Shown here: one piece after another, positions 17,084-29,286 of the stretch | Position numbering within the stretch: position 1 is the stretch's first letter | Layout of the letters: every line of letters begins with the position of its first letter | From: Clostridiales bacterium CCNA10 | Lineage (GTDB): Bacteria > Bacillota > Clostridia > Oscillospirales > Oscillospiraceae | NCBI GenBank assembly: GCA_003573975.1 | Contig: AP018533.1 | Span: 806,001-870,000 of the forward strand | Direction of reading: 5' to 3' | DNA: 64,000 bases | Notes under the pieces: model-generated | Database searches by the model: none | The model's input: the letters and a program-made list of their open reading frames with translations, nothing else | What the model was told of the DNA's origin: nothing | Translations under genes and position numbers: made by a program

Positions 17084-18724
17084 TTACGCGTTGGGGGACG
17101 GTTCCTCTTCTGTCTGCTCCTCCTCCGGCGTCTGGAAGGAGAGGAAGAAGGCGGTCCCGGATTTTGGCTCGCTCTCCACCCGGATCTGGCCGTGGTACAG
17201 GTTGACCAGCTCCCGGATCCGGGACAGGCCAATGCCGTGCCCGTCTCCCTTGGTGGAGACGTTGGGTTCAAAAATGAAGGGGAGCAGCTCAGGCAGGATG
17301 CCCGGGCCGGTGTCCTCCACGCAGAGGAGCAGGCTGTCTGGCTTCTCCCGGATGGAGACGGCGATCTCCTTCTGCTTCCAGGTGGAGCGGTCCAGGGATT
17401 CGGTGGCGTTTTCGATGAGGTTGCCCAAAATGGTGACCAGCACCCCGGAGGGGAGGAAGCGGCCATCGGCGGACAGGGTGCTTCTGGGATCCAGGTGCAG
17501 GTTGATGCCCAGCTCCGCGGCGCGGCTGGTCTTGCCCACCAGAAGGGCGGCCACAGCGGTGTCCTCGATCTGGCTCATGACCCGGCTGACCGACTGGTGG
17601 TGGATCTGGGAGATGTCCAGGATGTACTGCTCCGCCTGCTCCACCTGCCCCAGCTGGATCATACCCAGGATGATGTGGAGCTTGTTGATGAACTCGTGGG
17701 TATAGGCCCGCATGGCCTCCACCAGATGGCGCACGCCGGTGAGCTCCTCCGCCATGGCGGTGGCCTCGGTGCGGTCCTGGAAGATGGCCACCGCGCCCAC
17801 GATCTTGTCGTCCTCCCAGATGGGCATCCGGTCGGACAGGGCGGCCTTGCTGCCGGGAACGTGCTGGAGGTGGACGTTGTATTCCGGCTTTCCGGTGGTG
17901 AGCAGGCGGGGCAGCAGGGTATCGGGATAGAGCTCCTTCAGCGGCCGGCCCAGTACGTCGGAGGGCTGTTGCGCGTTGAGAAGGCGCAGGCCCGCGGAGT
18001 TGACATAGATCACATTTGTGTCCTTGTCGATGGCGATGACGCCCTCCTTCAGGGTCTCCAAAATGTCCTCGCGCTGGTGGAACATCTGGCGGAAGGCGTC
18101 CGGCTCATAGCCCAGCAGGGCCTCCTTGATGGAGCTGGACAGATTGCGGGACAGCACCAGGGCGACGCCGGCGGCCAGGAAAGTCAGGATGGCGAAGCAA
18201 CCCACGGTGTCCAGCACGATCTGGTGGACGCTGCGCACCCCGATGCCCACGGATACAAAGCCCAGCAGGGAGCCGTCCAGATCATGGACCGCGGCGAGGG
18301 CGCGGTGCTCCGCGCCGGAGATGCCGGCGCCTGTGTCCACCTCGGTCAGCTCCCCCCGCAGGACCGTGAGCGTATCCACATCCGGGTAGACCGTCCCCAC
18401 AAAGGCGGGGTCCGGGCAGTACCGGATGACGCCGTTGTGGTCGGCCACCACGATGGCGTCAATGTCCTGGACCCGGGAGATGGTCCCGTTCAGGTAGTGG
18501 GTGAGCACAGAGCTGTCCGCCCGGTGGGCCAGAAAATCGGCCACATCCGGCGACTGGGCCAGCACCTGGGCGGAATTCATCAGGTTGCGGTCCAGGTTCT
18601 GATACTCCATGCGCAGGGAGAACAGCAGGGTGGTGGCCATGCCCAGGATAGAGGTGGTCAGGACCAGGAACAGGCTGAGGGATTGCAGCTTATGGCGGAT
18701 CGATATGGGTGAGTGTGCTTTCAT
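17084..18724 (-). CDS. Sensor histidine kinase, CitA/DcuS type
   Basis: The 546-residue kinase has a first membrane segment (about 12-36), an extracellular single-Cache sensor (about 37-170), a second membrane segment (about 172-194), a cytoplasmic PAS domain (about 215-320), a DHp segment with the phospho-histidine in RAYTHEFINKLH, and a HATPase domain with GPGILPELL and GHGIGLSRI. The sensor binds small carboxylates in known relatives; the ligand here is unknown. It is transcribed with the response regulator. Confidence 0.92.
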   Translation of the reverse strand: MKAHSPISIRHKLQSLSLFLVLTTSILGMATTLLFSLRMEYQNLDRNLMNSAQVLAQSPDVADFLAHRADSSVLTHYLNGTISRVQDIDAIVVADHNGVIRYCPDPAFVGTVYPDVDTLTVLRGELTEVDTGAGISGAEHRALAAVHDLDGSLLGFVSVGIGVRSVHQIVLDTVGCFAILTFLAAGVALVLSRNLSSSIKEALLGYEPDAFRQMFHQREDILETLKEGVIAIDKDTNVIYVNSAGLRLLNAQQPSDVLGRPLKELYPDTLLPRLLTTGKPEYNVHLQHVPGSKAALSDRMPIWEDDKIVGAVAIFQDRTEATAMAEELTGVRHLVEAMRAYTHEFINKLHIILGMIQLGQVEQAEQYILDISQIHHQSVSRVMSQIEDTAVAALLVGKTSRAAELGINLHLDPRSTLSADGRFLPSGVLVTILGNLIENATESLDRSTWKQKEIAVSIREKPDSLLLCVEDTGPGILPELLPFIFEPNVSTKGDGHGIGLSRIRELVNLYHGQIRVESEPKSGTAFFLSFQTPEEEQTEEEPSPNA

Positions 18725-18975
18725 CCAGGTTCCCTCCTCAGAATCAGAGACAGGTGGAAAATAGACAGCCGGTGCGGCACCGGTTTAGCTTTATTATAAG
18801 GAGGTTGTTAAGATGTGTCAAACATTTGAAGGGGAGAGAGGCAAAATTGTGGAAACGCACTTTTTTTACTTACAAAAGGCTATCCAAACCGCGGGATCTG
18901 CCGTACAATGAGGGACGTCAAACCGGACGGCGGCCCGTGTGTGCCGTATGTCGGAAGTCGATGGGAGGCGGTTTT

Positions 18976-19671
18976 TTGGAACAGATCAAAGTGCGTCTGA
19001 TGGAGGAGCTCCAGACGCCCGTGGCCTTCACAATCCCGCTCTTCGGGGGGATCCCGGTCACCCTGTCTGTGGTGGTGTCCTGGCTGGTGATGGGGGCGCT
19101 GATCCTGGCGGCGGCGCTGGGGACCCGGCGGTTGAAGCTCCGCGATCCCGGCAAGCCGCAGCTGTGCCTGGAGATGGCGGTGGAGTTCCTCAACGGCTTC
19201 ACCAAAAACAACATGGGGGCCCATGGACCGGATTTTGCCCCCTACCTGGGGACCATCTCCCTGTACATCCTGCTGTGCAACATCATCGGGATCTTCGGGC
19301 TGGTCCCCCCCACCAAGGACCTGAACGTCACGGCGGCACTGGCCATCATGAGCGCGGTGCTGATCTATGGGGCACAGTTTCGGTACCACGGGCTGCGGGG
19401 CGGGCTGAAAAAATTTATGGAGCCCATGCCCCTGCTGCTGCCCATCAACCTGATGGAGGTCGTGATCCGGCCCCTGGCCCTGTGTATGCGGCTGTTCGGC
19501 AATATCCTGGGGGCGTTTATCATCATGGAACTGATCAAGATGATGGCCCCGGCGGTGGTTCCCGTCCCGTTCAGCATCTACTTTGACCTGTTTGACGGCG
19601 GGATCCAGGCGGTGGTATTCGTATTCCTCACAGCCCTGTTTGTGGGCGAGGGGATCAAAGAGGAAGAATAA
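18976..19671 (+). CDS. atpB: F-type ATP synthase subunit a
   Basis: It is the membrane half-channel subunit. The 231-residue form starts at TTG 18976, which has GGAGG 7 bases upstream; an in-frame ATG at 18961 has only a weak site. Five to six membrane helices are visible. The essential arginine lies in the MRLFGNILGAF motif of the fourth helix block. It is first in the operon B-E-F-(H+A)-G-D-C. No clear promoter is seen in 18725-18975, the region divergent from the kinase gene. Confidence 0.93.
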   Translation: MEQIKVRLMEELQTPVAFTIPLFGGIPVTLSVVVSWLVMGALILAAALGTRRLKLRDPGKPQLCLEMAVEFLNGFTKNNMGAHGPDFAPYLGTISLYILLCNIIGIFGLVPPTKDLNVTAALAIMSAVLIYGAQFRYHGLRGGLKKFMEPMPLLLPINLMEVVIRPLALCMRLFGNILGAFIIMELIKMMAPAVVPVPFSIYFDLFDGGIQAVVFVFLTALFVGEGIKEEE

Positions 19672-19716
19672 ATCAGAGATCGGCCCCTGGGCTGAAATGA
19701 AGGAGGACATACTATC

Positions 19717-19935
19717 ATGGAGATCGGAATGCTTGCAATCGGACTGGCTGTTTTCACCGGCATCGGAGCCGGCATCGGCATCGGCATCGCAACCGGAAAG
19801 GCCAGCGAGGCCATCGCCCGCCAGCCGGAGGCCGCCGGTAAGATCAACAGCACCCTGCTGATCGGCTGCGCTTTGGCAGAGGGCACCGCCATCTTCGGCT
19901 TCATCACCGCGCTGCTGATCCTGTTTATGAAGTAA
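19717..19935 (+). CDS. atpE: F-type ATP synthase subunit c
   Basis: The 72-residue proteolipid has two helices. The polar loop ARQPEA (34-39) and the ion-binding Glu55 ([12 protein letters not shown]) are present. The Gln and Ser/Thr ligands typical of Na+-coupled rings are not both present: the first helix reads GIGIGIA and the residue after the Glu is Gly. Proton coupling is therefore more likely. A strong AGGAGG precedes the start, fitting high expression. Confidence 0.96.
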   Translation: MEIGMLAIGLAVFTGIGAGIGIGIATGKASEAIARQPEAAGKINSTLLIGCALAEGTAIFGFITALLILFMK

Positions 19936-19948
19936 GGGGGAAGGCACG

Positions 19949-20433
19949 ATGTTGGATTTTCAGTTATCCACCGTGATCTTTACCGTCCTGAACCTGCTGA
20001 TCCTGTATGTGGTGCTGAGAAAGCTCCTGTTCGGGCGGGTCAACCGCATCCTGGAGGAGCGGGCTGCCCTGGTGGAGAAGGAACTTTCCAGCGCCGAGCG
20101 TCAGAAGGCCCAGGCGGAGGAAATGCGGAAGGAGTATGAGGACCAGCTCGCCCAGGCCCATGCCCAGGCGGCCAAGATCGTGGATCAGGCCAAGGCGCGG
20201 GGCGAGCAGGAGTACCAGGCGATCCTGGACCAGGCCCAGGAGGATACCCGCCGGATGCAGGAGCAGGCCCAGGCCAAGAACCGGGCCGACCGGGAGAAGC
20301 TGATGCGCAGCGCCCGGCAGGAGGTGGCCCAGCTGGCCGTGCTGGCGGCGGCCAAGGTGACGGGACAGGCCCTGGACCAGGATTCGGACCGGGCCATGGC
20401 GGAGCAGTTTTTGTCGGAGGCGGGTGAGCGGAA

Positions 20434-20437
<4 letters not shown>
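19949..20437 (+). CDS. atpF: F-type ATP synthase subunit b
   Basis: The 162-residue peripheral-stalk subunit has one N-terminal membrane helix (about 5-25) and then a long charged coiled coil rich in Ala, Glu and Gln. It ends at TGA 20435-20437, overlapping by 4 bases the ATG of the fused delta-alpha gene, so translation is coupled. The delta subunit normally binds its C-terminus. Confidence 0.95.
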
Positions 20438-22536
<2,099 letters not shown>

Positions 22537-22564
22537 CCACGCCGGCGAGAGGGAGGGAGAGAAA

Positions 22565-23455
22565 ATGGCCGGTACCAAGGAGATCCGGACCCGGATCAAA
22601 AGTGTGCAGCAGACCCTGAAGATCACCAGCGCCATGTATCTGATCTCCTCGGCCAACCTGCGGAAGGCCAAGGGGCAGCTGGACAGGGCGGCCCCCTACT
22701 TTACGAAGATCGACGCCACCATCGCGGACATTCTCCACCGCTCCCCGGAGCTGGAGCACAAGTTCTTCGACCCGCGGACCGACGTGCCGGAGCAGGAGCG
22801 GAAGGTGGGCTATATCGTGGTCAGCGGAGACAAGGGGCTGGCCGGGGCCTATAACCACAACGTGCTGCGCCGCGCGGAGGAGTATGTGCGCCAGTCGCCC
22901 CACCCCAGCCTCTTTGTGGTGGGGATCGTGGGCCGGGTCTACTTTCAGGGCCGGGGCATCCCCATCGTGGAGGAGTTCTCCCATGTGGTGCAGAACCCCA
23001 CCATGCGGCGGGCCCGGGAGATCGGCGACGAGGTGGTCCGGCGGTTTCTGGACCGGAGCCTGGACGAGGTGCACATTTTGTACACCGAGATGGTCTCCCC
23101 CCTGAAGCTGGAGGTGCGTGAGCGCACCCTGCTGCCCCTGGACCGGGCCAACTTCCATTGGGAGCCTCCGGCGGGGCAGGGCGCGCCCCAGGAGGTGACC
23201 TATGTCCCATCGCCGGAGGCGGTGCTGGACAACATCATCCCCAGCGGCTATATCCGGGGGATGGTGTTCGGGGCGCTGGTGGAGTCCTTCTCTTCGGAAC
23301 AGAGCGCCCGCATGACCGCCATGGAAGCGGCCAGCGACAACGCCAAGGAGATGCTCAGATCCCTGTCTCTGACCTATAACCGGGCCAGACAGTCGGCCAT
23401 CACCCAGGAGATCACAGAGATCGCCAGCGGGGCCCAGGTCCAGGGAGAGCGCTAG
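22565..23455 (+). CDS. atpG: F-type ATP synthase subunit gamma
   Basis: The 296-residue rotor subunit has the N-terminal helix GTKEIRTRIKSVQQTLKITSAM and the C-terminal helix ARMTAMEAASDNAKEML with TYNRARQSAITQEITEI, which together form the central shaft. GGGAGGGAGAG precedes the ATG. The middle part is moderately divergent (RGIPIVEEFSHVV region), but length and ends are normal. Confidence 0.95.
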   Translation: MAGTKEIRTRIKSVQQTLKITSAMYLISSANLRKAKGQLDRAAPYFTKIDATIADILHRSPELEHKFFDPRTDVPEQERKVGYIVVSGDKGLAGAYNHNVLRRAEEYVRQSPHPSLFVVGIVGRVYFQGRGIPIVEEFSHVVQNPTMRRAREIGDEVVRRFLDRSLDEVHILYTEMVSPLKLEVRERTLLPLDRANFHWEPPAGQGAPQEVTYVPSPEAVLDNIIPSGYIRGMVFGALVESFSSEQSARMTAMEAASDNAKEMLRSLSLTYNRARQSAITQEITEIASGAQVQGER

Positions 23456-23459
23456 GTGA

Positions 23460-24887
<1,428 letters not shown>

Positions 24888-24888
24888 G

Positions 24889-25296
24889 ATGGCGGAGGGA
24901 AAGTGCTTCCACCTGGAGGTGGTGACGCCTGACCGGCAGTTCTATATTGGGGACGCGGATTCCCTGGTCCTGCCCGCCATCGATGGCTACATGGGGGTGG
25001 AGGCCGGCCATGAGCCGGTGGTCACCGCCGTGGTCCCCGGCGAGCTGAAGTACCGCAGCGAGGGGGCCTGGACCCACGCGGTGGTCAGCCAGGGTCTGGC
25101 CGAGATCATGCCCGACCGGGTGATGGTGCTGACCACCTCGGCCGAGCGGCCGGAGGAGATCGACTGGAAGCGGGCGGAGGCCGCCAAGGAGCGGGCCGAG
25201 GAGCGTCTGCGCCAGAAGCTGAGTATTCAGGAATATTACAACTCCAAGGCCGCGCTGGCCCGGGCCATGGCCCGGCTGAAGGCGGCAAGAAAATAG
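24889..25296 (+). CDS. atpC: F-type ATP synthase subunit epsilon
   Basis: The 135-residue protein has the N-terminal beta-barrel (about 5-88, FHLEVVTPDRQFY start, GYMGVEAGHEPVV core) and a C-terminal helical hairpin (about 95-135) that can inhibit ATP hydrolysis. Its ATG follows the atpD stop by 1 base. An ORF extension upstream is only overlap with atpD. A terminator follows. Confidence 0.95.
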   Translation: MAEGKCFHLEVVTPDRQFYIGDADSLVLPAIDGYMGVEAGHEPVVTAVVPGELKYRSEGAWTHAVVSQGLAEIMPDRVMVLTTSAERPEEIDWKRAEAAKERAEERLRQKLSIQEYYNSKAALARAMARLKAARK

Positions 25297-25304
25297 AGAC
25301 ACGG

Positions 25305-25343
25305 CGGCGCCGGAGGCGGATGCCTCCGGCGCCGTATCGTTTT
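25305..25343 (+). terminator. Terminator of the ATP synthase operon
   Basis: A 13-bp stem (CGGCGCCGGAGGC and complement, loop of 4) is followed by TATCGTTTTG. Confidence 0.75.
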
Positions 25344-25459
25344 GTAACGGAGGCGCGGCCTGCGCCTCCCCTGACCGTGGGCTGGAATTTGGAAAAAGGG
25401 CTTGTGCGGAGGGCGGAGGAGGTGTACACTGAATAGAAAACGGATGGGGGAGACGTGGC

Positions 25460-26845
25460 TTGGCGCAGCAGGAGTATGATTTTTCACAGGGGAGCATCGC
25501 AAAGAATATCATGTCCCTGGCCGTCCCCATGACGGCGGCCCAGCTGATCAACGTGCTGTACAGTGTGGTGGACCGGATGTATCTGGGGCGGCTGCCGGGG
25601 CACTTGGCGCTGACGGGGCTGGGGCTCACCATCCCCATCGTGTCCATTATCATGGGCTTTGCCAACCTGTGCGGCACTGGCGGCGCGCCCCTGTGTTCCA
25701 TCTGCCGGGGCAGGGGGGACCAGGAGGAGGCGGAGCGGGTGATGGGCAACGCATTTACTCTTCTGCTGATCTTCGGCGGGGCGGTGACCGCCCTGTTCCT
25801 GATCTTCAAACGGCCCATCCTCTACCTGTTTGGGGCCAGCGACGCCACCTATCCCTATGCAGACGCCTATATGACCGTCTATCTTCTGGGGACGGTATTC
25901 GTGATGATCGGGTTGGGCATGAACCCGTTCATCAACGCCCAGGGCTTCGGCCGGGTGGGGATGATGACGGTGGGGCTTGGGGCGGTGGTGAACATCGTGC
26001 TGGACCCCATTTTCATCTTCTGGCTGGACCTGGGGGTGCAGGGGGCGGCCTGGGCCACCGTGATCGCTCAGGGCTGCTCCGCCGTGTGGGTGCTGGTCTT
26101 TCTCACCGGGCGGAAGGCGGCCCTCCGCCTGCGGCCCAGGTACATGGTGCTGAAGCCTGCCCGGGTGCGGAAGATCGTCTCCCTGGGCCTGTCCGGCTTT
26201 TTTATGAACCTGACCAACAGCCTGGTCCAGGTGGTGTGCAACGCCACCCTCCAGGTCTACGGCGGCGACCTGTATGTGGGCGTGATGACCATTATCAACT
26301 CCCTGCGGGAGGTGTTTATGATGCCCATTCACGGGCTGTCCAACGGGGCCCAGCCGGTGACGGGCTATAACTACGGGGCGGGGCTGTACAGCCGGGTGCG
26401 GCAGTCCATTCGCTTCAGCGTGGCGGGGACGGTGGGCTGCGCCGCCCTGTTCTGGGCGGCGGCCATGGTGTTCCCGGGGGCGCTGATCCGGATCTTCAAT
26501 GGGGACGCGGAGATGCTGGCAGCCGGTGTCCCGGCCATGCGGATCTACTTCTGTCTGTTCATTCCCATGTCGCTCCAGATGGCGGGGCAGGGGGTGTTCG
26601 TCAGCCTGGGCCGCTCCCGGCAGGCGATCTTCTTCTCTCTGCTGCGCAAGGCGGTGATCAACGCCCCCCTGACAGTTCTGCTTCCGGTCTGGATGGGGAC
26701 GGACGGGGTGTTCGTGGCGGAGGCGGTGTCCCAGCTGGTGGGGGGGCTGGCCTGTATCATCACCATGTATTGGACGGTATACCGCCCCTTCGGCCGTCTG
26801 CCGGACCGGGCGGGGGGATGCAAAGAGGACAGAGAGGACAGCTGA
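25460..26845 (+). CDS. MATE-family efflux transporter
   Basis: The 461-residue protein has twelve membrane segments in two six-helix halves. It opens with the usual cytosolic ISIAKNI-like start (GSIAKNIMSLAVPMT), then QLINVLYSVVDRMYLGR. Members export cationic drugs or metabolites in exchange for Na+ or H+; the substrate is not predictable. The start is TTG 25460 behind GGGGGAG; no better in-frame start precedes the conserved N-terminus. It is monocistronic between two terminators. Confidence 0.9.
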   Translation: MAQQEYDFSQGSIAKNIMSLAVPMTAAQLINVLYSVVDRMYLGRLPGHLALTGLGLTIPIVSIIMGFANLCGTGGAPLCSICRGRGDQEEAERVMGNAFTLLLIFGGAVTALFLIFKRPILYLFGASDATYPYADAYMTVYLLGTVFVMIGLGMNPFINAQGFGRVGMMTVGLGAVVNIVLDPIFIFWLDLGVQGAAWATVIAQGCSAVWVLVFLTGRKAALRLRPRYMVLKPARVRKIVSLGLSGFFMNLTNSLVQVVCNATLQVYGGDLYVGVMTIINSLREVFMMPIHGLSNGAQPVTGYNYGAGLYSRVRQSIRFSVAGTVGCAALFWAAAMVFPGALIRIFNGDAEMLAAGVPAMRIYFCLFIPMSLQMAGQGVFVSLGRSRQAIFFSLLRKAVINAPLTVLLPVWMGTDGVFVAEAVSQLVGGLACIITMYWTVYRPFGRLPDRAGGCKEDREDS

Positions 26846-26861
26846 GAAGCTGTCCTCTTTT
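26833..26861 (+). terminator. Terminator overlapping the end of the MATE gene
   Basis: An 11-bp stem (AGAGGACAGCT and complement) is followed by TTTT. The stop codon of the gene lies inside the hairpin. Confidence 0.7.
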
Positions 26862-26865
26862 GCTG

Positions 26866-26897
26866 TAAAAAACGGCCGGCAGCGGTGCTGCCGGCCG
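26866..26897 (-). terminator. Terminator after the secreted-protein gene
   Basis: GGCCGGCAGC and its complement around a 3-base loop are followed on the minus strand by GTTTTTTAC. Confidence 0.75.
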
Positions 26898-26924
26898 GAC
26901 TGGATGTTTCTGCGGAGTTGGGGC

Positions 26925-27344
26925 TTATGCCCCGGTCACATATTTTGTCTGGGTCCTGGTGTCCCGGCCCGCGCTGTTTTCCGCGAAGATCGTTACAACG
27001 ACCTTGTACTTACTTTCGGAACTGCAACTACTTGAAATGACATTACTGTGGGACACTGTATTACTGGCGATCATTCCAGAATCATTTTCGGTAAAGCTGT
27101 CATCTAAAATCCAACGACTCCCTGATTGTCGATAAATATAGATGCTTTCACATCCGATTTTTTCCATTCTCCCTGCACCAGTAACATCAAACTCGACATC
27201 TATGTAGTTATTAGAAGAAGATGCGGAGATGGAATAAGACATGATTTGTTGGCTTGCATAAGGTTCAGATGCGAAAGATGGAATGGCAAAGGCCAACAGA
27301 CAGACAATGGTAAGAATCAATGCGTACAGTTTTTTCCGTTTCAT
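26925..27344 (-). CDS. Small secreted protein of unknown function
   Basis: The 139-residue protein has a clear Sec signal peptide (MKRKKLYALILTIVCLLAFA, cleavage likely after SFAS). The mature part is Ser- and Asn-rich, beta-strand-like, with two cysteines. I recognise no family. Base composition is clearly lower in GC than the surrounding core genes. Its ATG overlaps the stop of the DUF4367 gene by 4 bases, so it is the last gene of the sigma/anti-sigma operon and is probably controlled by that sigma factor. Confidence 0.75.
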   Translation of the reverse strand: MKRKKLYALILTIVCLLAFAIPSFASEPYASQQIMSYSISASSSNNYIDVEFDVTGAGRMEKIGCESIYIYRQSGSRWILDDSFTENDSGMIASNTVSHSNVISSSCSSESKYKVVVTIFAENSAGRDTRTQTKYVTGA

Positions 27345-28282
27345 TGTTCAATGACCTCCTCGAAAACAGAGTCAATGATTTCTTTTAATGCAGGGAGTGA
27401 AAGTGTAGTGCTTACAGAATACTCTGTGTGGTCTTTGCTCCAGACAGATACCAAGCTAGCTAAATTTGTGAATATATAGTAATCAATATCGTTTTGGTTA
27501 TATATTTCAACAGATTGAGAATCTTTTTCGTAGATAGGAAAAGAACTGTCTCCACCGTGAGAGACTTGAAAGATAAGATAATCTGTGCCATCCTCATATA
27601 ACATGACAAATTTAACGTTTTCGTCATTTGCATTAGAGTGTAGCTTCGTTTCAGTTACTTGGAAACCGTCTGGAATGTAAGCTGGAAACATGAATGTGGA
27701 ACAACCAACGCCTTTTAACTTGTTATATATTTCGTGATATTCTTCCGGGACATCCCTCCTGTCTGTTTGACTGTCCTGCGCCGCCGGGGCGGCGGCCTGG
27801 ACAGAGCCGGACGCATCCTCCCCGGGCAGCGCGCCGAAGCTGAACGCGCTGTCCGTCCAGCGGGCGATGGCGCCGAACACATCCACGCCGGACGCCTGGG
27901 CCACGACCATGGAGCTGAACAGAAACGTGGTCAGCAGGGCCGCCGCCGCGGCGACCCGGAGCAGTGTGCGCAGGCGGACCCTGCTCCGCCGGGAGGCGCG
28001 CCTGCCGGAGACCTGTCCGGCGGCCCGCTGTACCCTGGCCTGGAACCCGGCATAGGCGGTCCCGGCGTCCGGGTGGTCCGGCATGGGCGCCTTTCGGTCC
28101 AGGGCGTCCAGATACGCGTCGATTACGGCGGGGTCGTATTCCGCCTCCGTCATGGCCTCCAGGGCGGCCTCCAGTTCCCGCTCCAACTGGGCGGCCGTCA
28201 TGGGATTCAGCCGCTCGGGTGAGACGTCCAGGCAGTCAGGCCGTTCGGCCGGATCAAAATGGTGCTTCAAAGGAGAATCCAT
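27341..28282 (-). CDS. DUF4367-type membrane protein, probable anti-sigma factor
   Basis: The 313-residue protein has a cytoplasmic N-terminal part (1-105, acidic helices), one membrane segment (about 106-130) and an extracytoplasmic domain (about 180-313) of the DUF4367 kind, with the telltale FPAYIPDGFQVTETKL and FQVSHGG motifs. Proteins like this lie directly after ECF sigma genes and are thought to hold the sigma factor at the membrane. Base composition changes sharply inside the gene. The first half is GC-rich, while everything encoding the outer domain (27341 to about 27745) is AT-rich, suggesting a swapped or acquired outer domain. Confidence 0.75.
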   Translation of the reverse strand: MDSPLKHHFDPAERPDCLDVSPERLNPMTAAQLERELEAALEAMTEAEYDPAVIDAYLDALDRKAPMPDHPDAGTAYAGFQARVQRAAGQVSGRRASRRSRVRLRTLLRVAAAAALLTTFLFSSMVVAQASGVDVFGAIARWTDSAFSFGALPGEDASGSVQAAAPAAQDSQTDRRDVPEEYHEIYNKLKGVGCSTFMFPAYIPDGFQVTETKLHSNANDENVKFVMLYEDGTDYLIFQVSHGGDSSFPIYEKDSQSVEIYNQNDIDYYIFTNLASLVSVWSKDHTEYSVSTTLSLPALKEIIDSVFEEVIEQ

Positions 28283-28436
28283 AGCTGCCCCCTTTCCTCC
28301 CCTTCTATCATATATATGTCATAAACCGGGGAAATTGTTGCAGGTCGGTCAAAAAAATAAATCCCAATTTTATGCCGCGTTCCCGGACGAGGGTTTTTTC
28401 TGCCCCCAGAGTGGGAAAGTGCAAAAATTGGAGATC

Positions 28437-28937
28437 TCACGTTTGTTTTGGCTCAGGCTTCCGCGGGCTTCCGTCCCAGAGCGCCCGGAACCGCCGGACA
28501 GCCCGGGATACCCGGCTGCGGCCGCCGACCTCTGAGATGCCAAGGAGGTTGGCGATCTCGTCATAGTCCAGCCCCTGCTCGAACCGCCACAGGAGGACCT
28601 CCCGGTCCTGGGGAGAGAGCTGCCGGGGCAGCGTCTCCGCCAGCGGCGGGCTGGCCTCTCCGGCCGCCTGGTCAAACAGGGTGTCCAGTGGGATCTCTTG
28701 CCGCCGGGCCGTGCGCCGCCGCTCATTGATCGCCAGGTTGTGCAGGGCCTTCATCAGCCAGCCCTCCGGGCACGGGTGGGCCCGCAGCGCCTCCCCTTGA
28801 AAGAGGGCCAGAAGAAAGGTCTGCTGGACCAGGTCCTCCGCGCTCTCCGAACTGCCCATCATGCGGTAGGCCACCCGGAACAGCTTTTCATACAGCTGGA
28901 GATACAGCGTGTGGATCAATTCGTTGTCTCCGTCCAA
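28437..28937 (-). CDS. ECF-type RNA polymerase sigma factor
   Basis: The protein has a sigma region 2 (about LYEKLFRVAYRMMGSSESAEDLVQQTFLLA) and region 4 (SPQDREVLLWRFEQGLDYDEIANLLGISEVGGRSRVSRAVRRFR type helix-turn-helix), with no regions 1 or 3. I place the start at TTG 28937 because GAGGTGA lies 7 bases upstream, giving 166 residues. An ATG at 28985 would add 16 residues but has no ribosome site. The neighbouring membrane protein is its likely antagonist. Target promoters probably include this operon and the divergent secreted genes. Confidence 0.88.
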   Translation of the reverse strand: MDGDNELIHTLYLQLYEKLFRVAYRMMGSSESAEDLVQQTFLLALFQGEALRAHPCPEGWLMKALHNLAINERRRTARRQEIPLDTLFDQAAGEASPPLAETLPRQLSPQDREVLLWRFEQGLDYDEIANLLGISEVGGRSRVSRAVRRFRALWDGSPRKPEPKQT

Positions 28938-29286
28938 ATTGCGGCTCACCTCGTTCCAGCTTGTGTTTTTTACATCATAGCACATTTTGCCAAACAGGGA
29001 AGATGAAATAGAAAAATTTTAATCTATGCAGAAAAAATATTTCTTTCATGTGCCACAAAACGCCTTCCTCACGACATATATCAGTAGAAGCAAATTTTGA
29101 GAGGGGTGATTCCAGTGGGCCGGTGTGTTGCGCGAAGTTCGTAGTTCCTCCCAAATCAAAAGAAAGATTAACTATTAAAAATCAACCCCAAAAATGAATG
29201 GTGGTGGTGAAAAAGAGATGGCTCAAGAAAGGTATAGCAAAGCTGAGGTCTTGTCAGACCCCTGCTGGCTATTCAAGTAGCTGCGC

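Noticed and set aside
18709-18975. N-terminal extension of the atpB frame back to 18709
   Set aside because: The extra residues are basic and unlike any a-subunit. The strong GGAGG before TTG 18976 and the conserved start of the protein support the short form.
19717-19935. Na+-coupled ATP synthase ring
   Set aside because: The Gln in helix 1 and the Ser/Thr directly after the binding Glu that mark Na+ rings are absent; proton coupling is more likely.
29040-29060. Sigma-54-type promoter (TGGCAC on the minus strand, 29050-29055) ahead of the ECF sigma gene
   Set aside because: The second half (TTGC at proper spacing) is missing.
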